From contig NZ_ATTQ01000012.1 in NCBI RefSeq assembly GCF_000419765.1, positions 166,788 through 230,787 of the forward strand: a stretch of DNA of 64,000 nucleotides, given 5' to 3'. Below, in pieces: positions 1 through 9,034 of this stretch (the first letter of the stretch is position 1; every line of letters starts with the position of its first letter). The position numbers and the translations under genes are program-made. Origin of the DNA: Rhizobium mongolense USDA 1844 (lineage in GTDB: Bacteria > Pseudomonadota > Alphaproteobacteria > Rhizobiales > Rhizobiaceae). The notes under the pieces were generated by a model, which ran no database searches, was not told the origin of the DNA, and saw only the letters and a list, made by a program, of their open reading frames with translations.

Positions 1-42
1 GAAGGCGGAAGACATTGAGCCGGGCAGAAGGGAGAGTTTGAT

Positions 43-396
43 ATGCAGGGACTTTTCTTCGAACCGGATACGGGCGTGCGGATGGTCATCCGCGGGCTGG
101 TCGTGCTGATCGGGTTCTGGACGGCATGGCGCGCCGGCAGGGCTGCAGCTGAAAGCTGGAGCAATTATCCGCTGGTCGTCGTCTACACCTTCCTGCTCGC
201 CTGGGTGATGCAGTTCCTGCATCATGCGCTCTTCAACGGGCCAATGCTCAGCGCCTTCTTTTATGTCATAGATTTTGTGCTGCTGCTCGTCTTCTCGACG
301 GCGGGTTTCCGTTATCGCCGCACCAATCAGATGGTCAACAACTATTACTGGCTGTACGAAAAAACTTCCGCGTTCTCGTGGAAGAACAAACATTGA
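43..396 (+). CDS. Small membrane protein (DUF6867-like) of a branched-chain amino acid ABC locus
   Basis: A 117-residue protein with about three hydrophobic segments (roughly residues 14-30, 42-60 and 68-88) and a basic C-terminus. No catalytic motif is visible. Small membrane proteins of this kind lie between liv ABC transporter genes and the livK-type binding protein gene in rhizobia, and the gene directly downstream here is such a binding protein. The rest of the liv operon presumably lies left of the window. Its function is unknown; an accessory role in the transporter is inferred from position only. A GGGAGAG ribosome site precedes the ATG. Confidence 0.7.
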   Translation: MQGLFFEPDTGVRMVIRGLVVLIGFWTAWRAGRAAAESWSNYPLVVVYTFLLAWVMQFLHHALFNGPMLSAFFYVIDFVLLLVFSTAGFRYRRTNQMVNNYYWLYEKTSAFSWKNKH

Positions 397-516
397 CAGT
401 CCGTTGAAACTAGGCATGAATTGCCTTCAGAGTGGAACAGCTTTCCTGGCGCAGTCAATGGTGGGTAATGCGCCGGGTCTAGGACCGGAACCCGCCCAAA
501 AATTGGGAGTAAAAAT

Positions 517-1638
517 ATGAAGAAATCTCTTCTGTCGGCGGTGGCACTGACGGCGATGCTCGCCTTCAGCGGCAACGCCTGGGCCGACATTCTCATTGGC
601 GTCGGCGGTCCTCTGACTGGCCCGAACGCTGCGTTCGGCGCTCAGCTTCAGAAGGGTGCCGAGCAGGCAGTCGCTGATATCAACGCCGCAGGCGGCATCA
701 ACGGCGAGCAGATCAAGCTCGAACTCGGTGACGACGTCTCCGACCCGAAGCAGGGCATCTCGGTCGCCAACAAGTTCGTCGCTGACGGCGTGAAGTTCGT
801 AATCGGCCACTTCAACTCGGGCGTTTCGATCCCCGCGTCTGAAGTCTATGCTGAAAACGGCATCCTCGAAATCACCCCGGCTGCAACGAACCCGGTGTTC
901 ACCGAGCGCGGCCTGTGGAACACATTCCGTACCTGCGGTCGTGACGACCAGCAGGGCGCGATTGCCGGTAAGTATCTTGCCGATCATTTCAAGGACGCCA
1001 AGATCGCTGTCGTTCACGACAAGACACCTTACGGTCAGGGTCTTGCCGACGAGACCAAGAAGTCTCTGAACGCTGCTGGCGTCACCGAAGCCATGTATGA
1101 AGGCATCAATGTCGGCGACAAGGACTTCTCCGCCCTCATCGCAAAGATGAAGGAAGCCGGCGTCTCGATCATCTATTGGGGTGGTCTGCACACCGAAGCC
1201 GGTCTCATCATCCGTCAGGCTGCCGACCAGGGCCTGAAGGCAACGCTCGTTTCTGGCGACGGTATCGTCTCGAACGAACTTGCTTCTATCGCTGGCGACG
1301 CAGTTGCCGGTACGCTGAATACCTTCGGCCCGGATCCGACGCTCAACCCGGCCAACAAGGAACTCGTTGAGAAGTTCAAGGCTGCCGGCTTCAACCCGGA
1401 AGCTTATACTCTCTATTCCTACGCTGCCATGCAGGCGATCGCCGGTGCTGCCAAGGCGGCTGGTTCGACTGATGCGGAAGCTGTCGCAACCGCGATGAAG
1501 GAAAAGGGTCCGTTCCCGACCGTTCTCGGCGACATCTCCTTCGACGAAAAGGGTGACCCGAAGATTCCGGGCTACATCATGTACGAATGGAAGAAGGGTC
1601 CGGACGGCAAGTACAGCTACTTCCCGCAGGGTATGTAA
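517..1638 (+). CDS. Branched-chain amino acid ABC transporter, periplasmic binding protein (LivK/BraC type)
   Basis: A 373-residue type I periplasmic binding protein with a signal peptide ending near residue 23 (SGNAWA). The opening 'IGVGGPLTGPNAAFGAQ' and later 'INAAGGINGEQIKL' are hallmarks of the Leu/Ile/Val-binding family. It would capture branched-chain or related amino acids for the inner-membrane permease encoded to the left. Family-typical length. GGGAGT lies six bases before the ATG. A clear terminator follows, so the gene probably ends its transcription unit. The exact ligand cannot be read from sequence. Confidence 0.93.
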   Translation: MKKSLLSAVALTAMLAFSGNAWADILIGVGGPLTGPNAAFGAQLQKGAEQAVADINAAGGINGEQIKLELGDDVSDPKQGISVANKFVADGVKFVIGHFNSGVSIPASEVYAENGILEITPAATNPVFTERGLWNTFRTCGRDDQQGAIAGKYLADHFKDAKIAVVHDKTPYGQGLADETKKSLNAAGVTEAMYEGINVGDKDFSALIAKMKEAGVSIIYWGGLHTEAGLIIRQAADQGLKATLVSGDGIVSNELASIAGDAVAGTLNTFGPDPTLNPANKELVEKFKAAGFNPEAYTLYSYAAMQAIAGAAKAAGSTDAEAVATAMKEKGPFPTVLGDISFDEKGDPKIPGYIMYEWKKGPDGKYSYFPQGM

Positions 1639-1670
1639 GCTTCGCTTGCACGGTCCAGTACCGTTTACGG

Positions 1671-1703
1671 AAGCCCGGTCTTGACCGGGCTTCTTTCTTT
1701 TTC
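1671..1703 (+). terminator. Rho-independent terminator after the LivK-type gene
   Basis: Inverted repeat AAGCCCGGTC / GACCGGGCTT (1671-1680 with 1683-1692) followed by a T-rich run to 1702. Confidence 0.9.
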
Positions 1704-1773
1704 GACAGGCGTTTCAATTCTTGCGGTCATCCTCTAGTTCTTTGAGGCGTAGAATTTTGAGACGGAAGCACCA

Positions 1774-2742
1774 ATGTCCCGACCGCGCATCCTCGTCACC
1801 CGCCGCTGGCCCGCCGCGGCAGAAGCCGCCCTTGCCGAACGTTTCGACGTAACCTTCAACGAGAAGGATATTCCGCTTGGTCTCGACCAAATGCGGCAGG
1901 CGATGGCAGCCTATGATGCGGTCCTTCCCACCGTTTCCGACAAGCTGCCTGCCAGCGTTTTCGAAGGCGATATCCGCACGAAAATTCTCGGAAATTTCGG
2001 CGTGGGCTACAATCACATCGAGATCGCCGCCGCCAAGGCGAAAGGTATCTTGGTCACCAATACGCCCGGCGTCCTCACCGACTGCACTGCGGACATTGCA
2101 ATGCTGCTCCTGCTCGCCGTTGCCCGCCGGGGCGGGGAGGGCGAGCGCCAGCTTCGCGACGGCGCGTGGAAGGGCTGGTGCCCGACGCATATGATCGGCA
2201 CAAAGGTAGCCGGCAAGACGGTCGGGATCATCGGATTCGGCCGTATCGGTAGGGCCTTTGCGCAGCGCTGCCATTCCGGCTTCGGGATGGACGTCGTCTT
2301 CTACAATCGCTCGACGATCGATGCCGCGGAGGCTGCGCGCTATGGGGCTCGCCAGCTGGCGACGATGGAGGAGGTGCTGGCCGCGTCCGATTTCGTTTCG
2401 CTCCATTGCCCCGGCGGTGCGGAGAACCGGCATCTGATGAATGCAGCGCGCTTTGCGGCGATGAAGCCAGGCGCGTTCCTGATCAATACGGCGCGCGGCG
2501 ACGTGGTCGACGAGGCGGCACTGATCAGCGCCCTTCAGATCGGCAGCATCCGCGGCGCGGGGCTCGACGTCTACGAAGCGGAGCCGCAGGTGCCGGAAAA
2601 GCTGAAGTCGATGGAGAATGTCGTCCTGCTGCCGCATCTCGGCAGCGCGACGGAGGAGACCCGAACAGCCATGGGCATGAAGGTGGTGGAAAACATCACC
2701 GCCTTTTTCGACGGGCGTGAGCCGCCCGATCGCGTCGTTTGA
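1774..2742 (+). CDS. D-isomer-specific 2-hydroxyacid dehydrogenase (glyoxylate/hydroxypyruvate reductase-like)
   Basis: A 322-residue NAD(P)-dependent reductase of the D-2-hydroxyacid dehydrogenase family. It shows the Rossmann dinucleotide motif GFGRIG near residue 154, the substrate-binding stretch 'NFGVGYNHIE', the 'NTARGDVVDE' motif with the conserved Arg, and the catalytic Glu/His region 'DVYEAEPQVPE...LPHLGSAT'. Such enzymes reduce glyoxylate or hydroxypyruvate in the cytoplasm. It stands alone after a terminator and converges with the following minus-strand gene. The substrate is inferred from family similarity. Confidence 0.9.
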   Translation: MSRPRILVTRRWPAAAEAALAERFDVTFNEKDIPLGLDQMRQAMAAYDAVLPTVSDKLPASVFEGDIRTKILGNFGVGYNHIEIAAAKAKGILVTNTPGVLTDCTADIAMLLLLAVARRGGEGERQLRDGAWKGWCPTHMIGTKVAGKTVGIIGFGRIGRAFAQRCHSGFGMDVVFYNRSTIDAAEAARYGARQLATMEEVLAASDFVSLHCPGGAENRHLMNAARFAAMKPGAFLINTARGDVVDEAALISALQIGSIRGAGLDVYEAEPQVPEKLKSMENVVLLPHLGSATEETRTAMGMKVVENITAFFDGREPPDRVV

Positions 2743-2768
2743 TTTCGTTCCTTTTGGCGCAGGATGAC

Positions 2769-3953
2769 CTATCGCGAGAGCTGACGATCGGGCTCGCTTG
2801 CTGCAATCTTCCTGCCATGACCGCTCAAGCCGAACAGGACACGTGCCGGGCCAGGCAGGAGGTCGACACAGACGGCCAACAGCACCGAAAGCAGGATAGT
2901 GGCGGCCGTAACGATCGAATAGCTCACGGCGACCGGCATATCGAGCGGTAGGACATAGTACAGGGCGGCTACCGTTACGGTTTGATGGACGATGTACAGC
3001 GGGAATACCAGCCGGTTCATCGCAGCAAGCTTTTCGCTGGGCTGATTGAAGTGACGAGCCGCAAATCCAACGAGCGTCAGGATCATGCTCCAGGCCAGCA
3101 AGAAGATCCCTGCCTTGAATAGCGGCGTATTTTGCGCGTAGCTGCCGATCGCCTGGTCCTCCGGCACCATCCAGGCGTAGCGATAGAGCAGCCCGCTTGT
3201 CACCAAAGCGATCGCTGCACTGACGAAGCGCCGGCCGACGATCGTTTCGATTAGCACACTGTGATAGCGGGCCATGAGAAAGCCCAGTCCGAACCAGCTT
3301 GCCCAAACGGCAAACCACGCGCCGTCATTGTAAAGGGCGTTCGTTTGCTTCGGAAAGAAAGGTGAAAGCGCGAGGTTTAGTGCGAGCGGCAGCAGGAAGA
3401 AGAGGTAGATGAAGCCGGTTTTCGAAGTGCGTTCGAACCAGGCTGCGATCTTGTTTCCGGGCTGGACCAGATATCCGAAGATGGGATAGCAGATCACTGA
3501 CATGACCAACAGATAGGCGACGAACCACATATGCGCCCAGGTGAAGTTGCCCTTGGGATAGCGGCCTTCGGTGAAGTAGCGGGTCGTCCAGAATTCGAGA
3601 AGTGAACCCTGATAGCCGTTCTCGTACATTCGTTCGTACCACACCTGCGGCACAACGATCACTGCCATAGCAAAGAGGAGGGGTATCAGCAGACGAAACG
3701 TGCGCTTGCGCAGGAAGGACAGGCTGGCTGCCGAGCCGAAGGTAAAGGCCGCTCCCATGCCCGAGACGAAAAATAATAGCGCAAGCCGCCAAGCGCGCGG
3801 GAAGTCCATGACCAGCGAAAGCGTGGTGCTTGTCTTGTCGCTGTGGATCAGCCAGTTGATGTCGGGCAGGAAGGACGCCGACGAATGGTAGACAAGCAGA
3901 ATCGCGAAGGCGAAGATCCTCAGCCGATCCACATAGTAAAGCCTGCTTTTCAT
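2769..3953 (-). CDS. Membrane acyltransferase family 3 (OpgC/MdoC-like)
   Basis: A 394-residue integral membrane protein with about ten hydrophobic helices. It opens with 'YYVDRLRIFAFAILLVYHS', where the Arg and the His of the acyltransferase-3 active region are visible. The first helix and 'LLFFVSGMGAAF' match the OpgC subgroup, which transfers acyl groups such as succinyl onto membrane-exported glycans including periplasmic glucans. No glycan-synthesis gene is adjacent, so the acceptor is unknown. Monocistronic and convergent with the dehydrogenase gene. Confidence 0.85.
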   Translation of the reverse strand: MKSRLYYVDRLRIFAFAILLVYHSSASFLPDINWLIHSDKTSTTLSLVMDFPRAWRLALLFFVSGMGAAFTFGSAASLSFLRKRTFRLLIPLLFAMAVIVVPQVWYERMYENGYQGSLLEFWTTRYFTEGRYPKGNFTWAHMWFVAYLLVMSVICYPIFGYLVQPGNKIAAWFERTSKTGFIYLFFLLPLALNLALSPFFPKQTNALYNDGAWFAVWASWFGLGFLMARYHSVLIETIVGRRFVSAAIALVTSGLLYRYAWMVPEDQAIGSYAQNTPLFKAGIFLLAWSMILTLVGFAARHFNQPSEKLAAMNRLVFPLYIVHQTVTVAALYYVLPLDMPVAVSYSIVTAATILLSVLLAVCVDLLPGPARVLFGLSGHGRKIAASEPDRQLSR

Positions 3954-4092
3954 GCCCGCCGCCTGCCGCTCAATCGCCTAAGGTGCCTTTTGCATAAGCG
4001 CAAAGGATTTAAGGATCGCTGCCTAAGCTTGGTAAAAATATTCCTCCTTCCGGACTGCGCGGATCCCCAGCCACTGAAGAAATGCGTGCCAA

Positions 4093-4518
4093 TCAGGCAC
4101 TGCCGGCCGGCAGGTTCAGTTCGAAAAGCAGTTCGTTGTCCTTCTCGCCAATCAGTTCCCAGCCAGCTAGACGATAGAGCTTCTCGGCTCTTGTTCCCGG
4201 GTCTGTTGTCAGCCAGATGCGATCATGGCCTGCATCCTTCAGGACCGAACAGGCGCTGGCAAGAAGGGCCGTTCCGATACCGCGCTTTGCGTAAGCATCA
4301 TCGACAAACAGTGCCCAGATGTTGCCGTTGCGCGGGTCGCCGGCGGAAAAGCCTTGGACATCGCCATCCTGTTCCCAGACGAATATTCCCGGGTTTGCAA
4401 TAAACCAGCGCAGATCGTCGAGTGTAATCTTGCCGGGATCGGATAGCCTGTTTTCACGAACGCTGTTTCGGATTTCCACGATGCGTGCGATATCCCGTTC
4501 TTTCGCCCTCCGGATCAA
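4093..4518 (-). CDS. GNAT-family N-acetyltransferase
   Basis: A 141-residue single-domain acetyltransferase. The acetyl-CoA binding loop is visible as 'KRGIGTALL' (consensus R/Q-x-x-G-x-G/A) near residues 98-106, followed by 'RLAGWELIGE', typical of the last GNAT strands. The start appears to be TTG at 4518, preceded by GGAG. Acceptor substrate unknown; no operon partner is evident. Confidence 0.85.
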   Translation of the reverse strand: MIRRAKERDIARIVEIRNSVRENRLSDPGKITLDDLRWFIANPGIFVWEQDGDVQGFSAGDPRNGNIWALFVDDAYAKRGIGTALLASACSVLKDAGHDRIWLTTDPGTRAEKLYRLAGWELIGEKDNELLFELNLPAGSA

Positions 4519-4560
4519 TATCTCCAGCCTTTGCCGTGTCGGGATCTCGTGCCCAGACGC

Positions 4561-5478
4561 TCATATCTCATGCAGCACATGCGCCGCCTTAACCGCAGCC
4601 GAGGCCCGGTTTTCGACGCCAAGCTTCACGTAGATCTGCTCCAGGTGCTTGTTCACCGTGCGTGCCGACAATCCCAAAATTTCACCGATATCGCGGTTCG
4701 CCTTGCCCTTGGCGATCCAGAGCAGCACCTCGGATTCTCTCTGGGTCAGGGAGAAATGCTGGCGAAGCACGGCGTCGTCGCTGCGTTGATTGGCGGCGGT
4801 CAGGCGGAAGAGATATTCGTCGGGTCCGATGGTTCCAAGGAAACCGAGTTGAAGCGTTGCCTGGCCCGCGTTCGCAATGGAGATGACGGCATCGCGCCCG
4901 GCTGCCGCGCGCATTTTCATCCACTCGGCAATGTGATTGGTGACGATGTCCATACCGTCGTCACTGCCCATCGCTGCATTGACGAGGCGAGTTGCCTGCG
5001 GCGTCGACCAGTGAACGGCACCGTCGCCTTTGACGGCAAGCAGGTGACGTCCAGCAGCGTCAAGGGCCACGCGGGCGCTTTGCGCCGAACGCGCGTTGCG
5101 TAGATGCACCCGAATGCGGGCGCGAAGCTCATCGATATTGATCGGCTTGGTCAGATAGTCGACGCCGCCGGATTCCAGCGCGTGGACGACGTGTTCGGTT
5201 TCGGTGAGACCGGTCATGAAGATCACCGGCACCTGGCTGACGGCCGCATTGGCCTTCAGCTTGCGGCAGGTCTCGAAGCCATCCATCGAAGGCATGACCG
5301 CATCGAGCAGGATCAGATCCGGCGTGATGCGCTCGACGATGTTCAAGGCCGCGGAGCCCGAGGTTGCGATCAGCACGGAAAAACCGGACTGCTCCAACGC
5401 ATCGGTCAAGAAGCCCAGCGCCTCGGGGGAGTCGTCGACCAGCAGAACAATATCGCGGGGGAGGGCCGGTTCAGCCAA
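4561..5478 (-). CDS. Two-component response regulator, REC plus LuxR-type DNA-binding domain
   Basis: A 305-residue regulator. The receiver domain occupies about residues 8-125, with the acidic pocket 'LLVDDS' and the phosphoacceptor Asp in 'ILLDAVMPSMDG', and Lys in 'YLTKPI'. A middle segment of about 90 residues separates it from a C-terminal LuxR helix-turn-helix ('LTQRESEVLLWIAKGKANRDI...SARTVNKHLEQIYVKLGV'). Its start overlaps the end of the upstream hybrid kinase gene by 8 bases, so the two are translationally coupled and presumably form one phosphorelay. It probably activates transcription of unknown targets. Confidence 0.93.
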   Translation of the reverse strand: MAEPALPRDIVLLVDDSPEALGFLTDALEQSGFSVLIATSGSAALNIVERITPDLILLDAVMPSMDGFETCRKLKANAAVSQVPVIFMTGLTETEHVVHALESGGVDYLTKPINIDELRARIRVHLRNARSAQSARVALDAAGRHLLAVKGDGAVHWSTPQATRLVNAAMGSDDGMDIVTNHIAEWMKMRAAAGRDAVISIANAGQATLQLGFLGTIGPDEYLFRLTAANQRSDDAVLRQHFSLTQRESEVLLWIAKGKANRDIGEILGLSARTVNKHLEQIYVKLGVENRASAAVKAAHVLHEI

Positions 5479-8400
5479 TGGTTTCTACCTTTTCGTCGAA
5501 GCCGTGCAGGAAAGTCATGAAGCCGGCGAGATCGAAGGCGGCGACATAAGTGCGGAGTTCATCCGTAAATGGCTGATTTGCCTCCACCTTGGCAAGATCT
5601 GCGAGCTTGGCTTCGATCCCGCGGATGTAGCCGATCTCGCCGAGGCGGAGCAATTCCTCGATATGCGCGGAACCGGGGCTTTTCATCGGCGGCTGAGCCA
5701 CGGGAACGGTTGCCTGGGCGGCGTCGGCATAAATCCACTTCAGGCCAAGATGCAGCGCCAGCTTGTCGCGAAGCTGCTTGATATCGACCGGCTTGCCGAT
5801 TGCATCGCTGTGGCTGCCGTCGCTGTCGGCGGCGGCTGCGGCGTCTCCGATATTGGCGGAGAGCATGACGATCGGGGAGGTCTGGCCGGTTTCGCGCAGA
5901 CGCGATACGAGTTGCCAGCCGTTCATGCCGGGCATCGAAATATCGACGAGGAAGAGATCCGGCTGGATGCCTTCGATCAGGGTGAGGCAGTCGGGGCCGT
6001 TGCCCGCCGTCAGCATGACGAAATCGAGCGGCACCAGGATTTCCCGCATCATCTCGCGATGATCTTCGTTGTCGTCGACGACGACGATCGTCCGACGCGG
6101 GCCGTCATAGCCGACGATCTTCTTTTCCTGGGGCGGCGCGATCATTTCGCGCATCACGGCAAATAGCATCAGGCGAACGCGGAAGGTCGAACCCTTGTCC
6201 TTCTCGCTGCTGACGGCGATTTCGCCGCCGAGCGTGTTGGTGAGGAGTTGCGTAATCGTCAGGCCTAATCCAAGCCCCGGCATGGGGCGGATGCTATCGG
6301 CCTCACCCCGCTGGAACGGCTCGTAGATGCGGCTTAGGTCCTTTTCGGCAATGCCGCGACCGGTGTCGGAAACGGTGAAGGTCGCGACCTGGCTGCGATA
6401 GCCGACATCGAAGGTCACGCTCCCCTCGTCGGTAAACTTGATGGCGTTCGAAAGCAGATTGACGAGGATTTGGCGCAAGCGTTTCTCGTCGGTGCGGACG
6501 AACTGCGGCAGAGACTGAGAGCGGTCATGCCTGAAAGCAAGACCCTTCGCCTGCGCCTGCGGGCGGAACATGTCGACGATCTGGTCGAGGAAATCGTGGA
6601 TGTTGATTTCATTCGAATAGACCTGCAGGCGGCCCGCCTCGATCTTGGAAATGTCCAGCAAACCGTCGATCAGGCCGGAAAGATGCTCGGCGCTGCGGCG
6701 GATGACCTTGATGGATGACTGGCGCGGCGCAGGGATGGTCTCGTCTCGCTCCAGAATCTGGGCGTAGCCGAGCACTGCGTTGAGCGGCGTACGCAGCTCA
6801 TGGCTCAAGCCCACGACATAGCGGCTTTTCGCCCTGTTCGCGGCTTCTGCCGCCTCCTTGGCATTCTGAAGCGCTGCGTCGGTCTTTTTATGCGCGGCGA
6901 TTTCCCTCAGCAGCAGAGTATTTTGACGCGAAGATTCCTCTTCGGCGACGACGCGGCTGTCATGCGCCAGCACGTAGAACCAGCAGACGACGCCGGCGAT
7001 GACGGAGAAGACGAAGAAGACGATGAGGATCGTGCCGTTGACGACCTCCGCCGTTTCCGGAGAGGCCGAGGCGACCTGATGGGCAATCATCGCAAGGATT
7101 GCGCCGACCGCTGTCAGGGCCAGAACCACGGCGATGCCGTAACGTCCGAGGCGGGTCGACAATTTCTCGATCACCGTCTCCGGCAGCAAGGCCTTGGCGA
7201 CGGTGCCCACCTGCGTGTTGAAACGCGCCTTCGGCTTGCACATGTCATGGCAGCGGCTGTCGAGCGAGCAGCAGAGCGAGCAAATCGGCGCTGCATAGGC
7301 CGGGCACCAGGCCATGTCCTCCGGCTCGAACGGATGTTCGCAGACGGAGCAGGTGATGTTCGTCAGGTTCTTCCAGCTGTGACGCGGTTTGCGCGCCAGA
7401 TAGAACTTGCCCTTCGTCGCCCAGGCGATCAGCGGCGAGGCTGTGAGCGCGATCACCAGGGTGATGTAAGGTGCAAGCGAAGCGGCGATTGCGCCGAAGG
7501 CGCCGAAATGCGCAATCAGCGCCATCGTCGCGGAAAGACCCATGGCGCCGAGGCCGACCGGGTTGATGTCGTAGAGATGTGCGCGCTTGAACTCGATGCC
7601 GGGCGGCGCAAGACCGAGCGGCTTGTTGATGAAGAGATCAGCCGAAATCGTGCAGAGCCAGGCCATGGCGATGATCGAGAATATCCCGAGCGTTTCCTCA
7701 AGCAGCCGGTAGATGCCGAGTTCCATGAGAAGCAAGGCGATCGCCACGTTGAAGATCAGCCAGATGACGCGGCCGGGGTGGCTATGTGTCAGGCGCGAGA
7801 AAAAGTTCGACCACGCGAGCGAGCCGGCATAGGCGTTCATCACGTTGATCTTCAACTGCGAAACGACGACGAAGGCCGCCATCAGCAGCAATGCTCCGAT
7901 ATGCCAGGGGATCATGTAGCCGAAAGCGGTCAGATACATCTGCGCCGGATCGGCGGCGCGGTCGACGGGAACGCCGGCACTTAACGTCAGCACGACGAGA
8001 AAGGAGCCGGCAAGCAACTTCGGTGCGCCGATGATCACCCAGCCGGGGCCGGCCAGAAAGACCGCGAGCCGATGACGCAATTTGCGCTGCCCGTCCGGCG
8101 GCAGGAAGCGGAGAAAGTCCGCCTGTTCGCCGATCTGGGACATGAGGGCAAGGATCACGGCCGAAGCGGCGCCGAACTCCATCAGGTTGAAATCCGCGAT
8201 TGTACCCGGCGGGCCTGAAGCGTGGCGAATGCCGGCGAAGGCGCGCCAGAGATCGAATTTTTCCCAGTCCAGGAGCGCGATGAAGATGAAGGGAAGGATA
8301 TTGAGCACGATCCAGAAGGGCTGGGTGACGAGCTGGAACCTGCTGATCAGCTTGACGCCGTAGGTCACCAGCGGGATCACCATGACGGCGCTGACGATGT

Positions 8401-8857
8401 AGCCGATCCAGAGCGGGATGCCGAGCGTCAGTTCCAGCGCGCCGGACATGATCGAAGCTTCGATCGCAAAGAGCATGAAGGTGAAGCTGGCATAGATCAG
8501 CGAGGTGATCGTCGAGCCGATATAGCCGAAGCTTGCGCCGCGCGTCAGGAGATCGATGTCAACACCGTGCCTGATTGCATAGCGGCTGATCGGCAGGCCG
8601 ATCGCGAGCATGGCGATCGAGGCGACGACGATCGCGAAGAATGCGTTGGTCGTGCCATAGGAGAGTGTGATGGCACCGCCGATGGCTTCGAGCGCGAGAA
8701 AGGAAATCGCACCGATCGCCGTCTGCGAGATGCGCTGCGAGGAAAATTGCCGGGCGCCCTTGGCGGTGAAGCGCAGCGCATAGTCTTCCAGCGTCTGGTT
8801 CGCGACCCAGCGATTATATTCGCGTCTCACCGGAATGATGCGTTGGCGCGCTGCCAT
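5471..8857 (-). CDS. NCS1-type transporter fused to a hybrid histidine kinase
   Basis: An 1128-residue inner-membrane protein. Residues about 1-470 form a 12-helix NCS1 (nucleobase:cation symporter) domain. A cysteine-rich segment (about 490-550; CSVCEHPF, SLCCSLDSRC, CKPK) follows, then two more membrane helices. The cytoplasmic part has HisKA with phospho-accepting His in 'GLSHELRTPLNAVLGY', HATPase ('GRGIAEKDLSRIYEPF', 'GLGLGL') and a receiver domain with Asp in 'LFLVDISMPGMNG'. A C-terminal tail of about 70 residues is unassigned. Transporter-kinase fusions such as CbrA are known with SLC5 domains; here the sensor part resembles purine/cytosine/allantoin carriers. The ligand is not known. 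Confidence 0.9.
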   Translation of the reverse strand: MAARQRIIPVRREYNRWVANQTLEDYALRFTAKGARQFSSQRISQTAIGAISFLALEAIGGAITLSYGTTNAFFAIVVASIAMLAIGLPISRYAIRHGVDIDLLTRGASFGYIGSTITSLIYASFTFMLFAIEASIMSGALELTLGIPLWIGYIVSAVMVIPLVTYGVKLISRFQLVTQPFWIVLNILPFIFIALLDWEKFDLWRAFAGIRHASGPPGTIADFNLMEFGAASAVILALMSQIGEQADFLRFLPPDGQRKLRHRLAVFLAGPGWVIIGAPKLLAGSFLVVLTLSAGVPVDRAADPAQMYLTAFGYMIPWHIGALLLMAAFVVVSQLKINVMNAYAGSLAWSNFFSRLTHSHPGRVIWLIFNVAIALLLMELGIYRLLEETLGIFSIIAMAWLCTISADLFINKPLGLAPPGIEFKRAHLYDINPVGLGAMGLSATMALIAHFGAFGAIAASLAPYITLVIALTASPLIAWATKGKFYLARKPRHSWKNLTNITCSVCEHPFEPEDMAWCPAYAAPICSLCCSLDSRCHDMCKPKARFNTQVGTVAKALLPETVIEKLSTRLGRYGIAVVLALTAVGAILAMIAHQVASASPETAEVVNGTILIVFFVFSVIAGVVCWFYVLAHDSRVVAEEESSRQNTLLLREIAAHKKTDAALQNAKEAAEAANRAKSRYVVGLSHELRTPLNAVLGYAQILERDETIPAPRQSSIKVIRRSAEHLSGLIDGLLDISKIEAGRLQVYSNEINIHDFLDQIVDMFRPQAQAKGLAFRHDRSQSLPQFVRTDEKRLRQILVNLLSNAIKFTDEGSVTFDVGYRSQVATFTVSDTGRGIAEKDLSRIYEPFQRGEADSIRPMPGLGLGLTITQLLTNTLGGEIAVSSEKDKGSTFRVRLMLFAVMREMIAPPQEKKIVGYDGPRRTIVVVDDNEDHREMMREILVPLDFVMLTAGNGPDCLTLIEGIQPDLFLVDISMPGMNGWQLVSRLRETGQTSPIVMLSANIGDAAAAADSDGSHSDAIGKPVDIKQLRDKLALHLGLKWIYADAAQATVPVAQPPMKSPGSAHIEELLRLGEIGYIRGIEAKLADLAKVEANQPFTDELRTYVAAFDLAGFMTFLHGFDEKVETIG

Positions 8858-9034
8858 GCCTATTTTCTAGCACTCTCGATAAAATGATCATTGAATAGGC
8901 AGCTTTGGCAGGAATGACGGAAAACGCAAGAGGTGCACCCGCAAGTTCACAGAACAGGCATATTTTTGAAACGCGTCTGTCACAGCCAAATCCTACCACG
9001 CCGGCATTCCTTCCTAATAATTCGGAAATCCACT

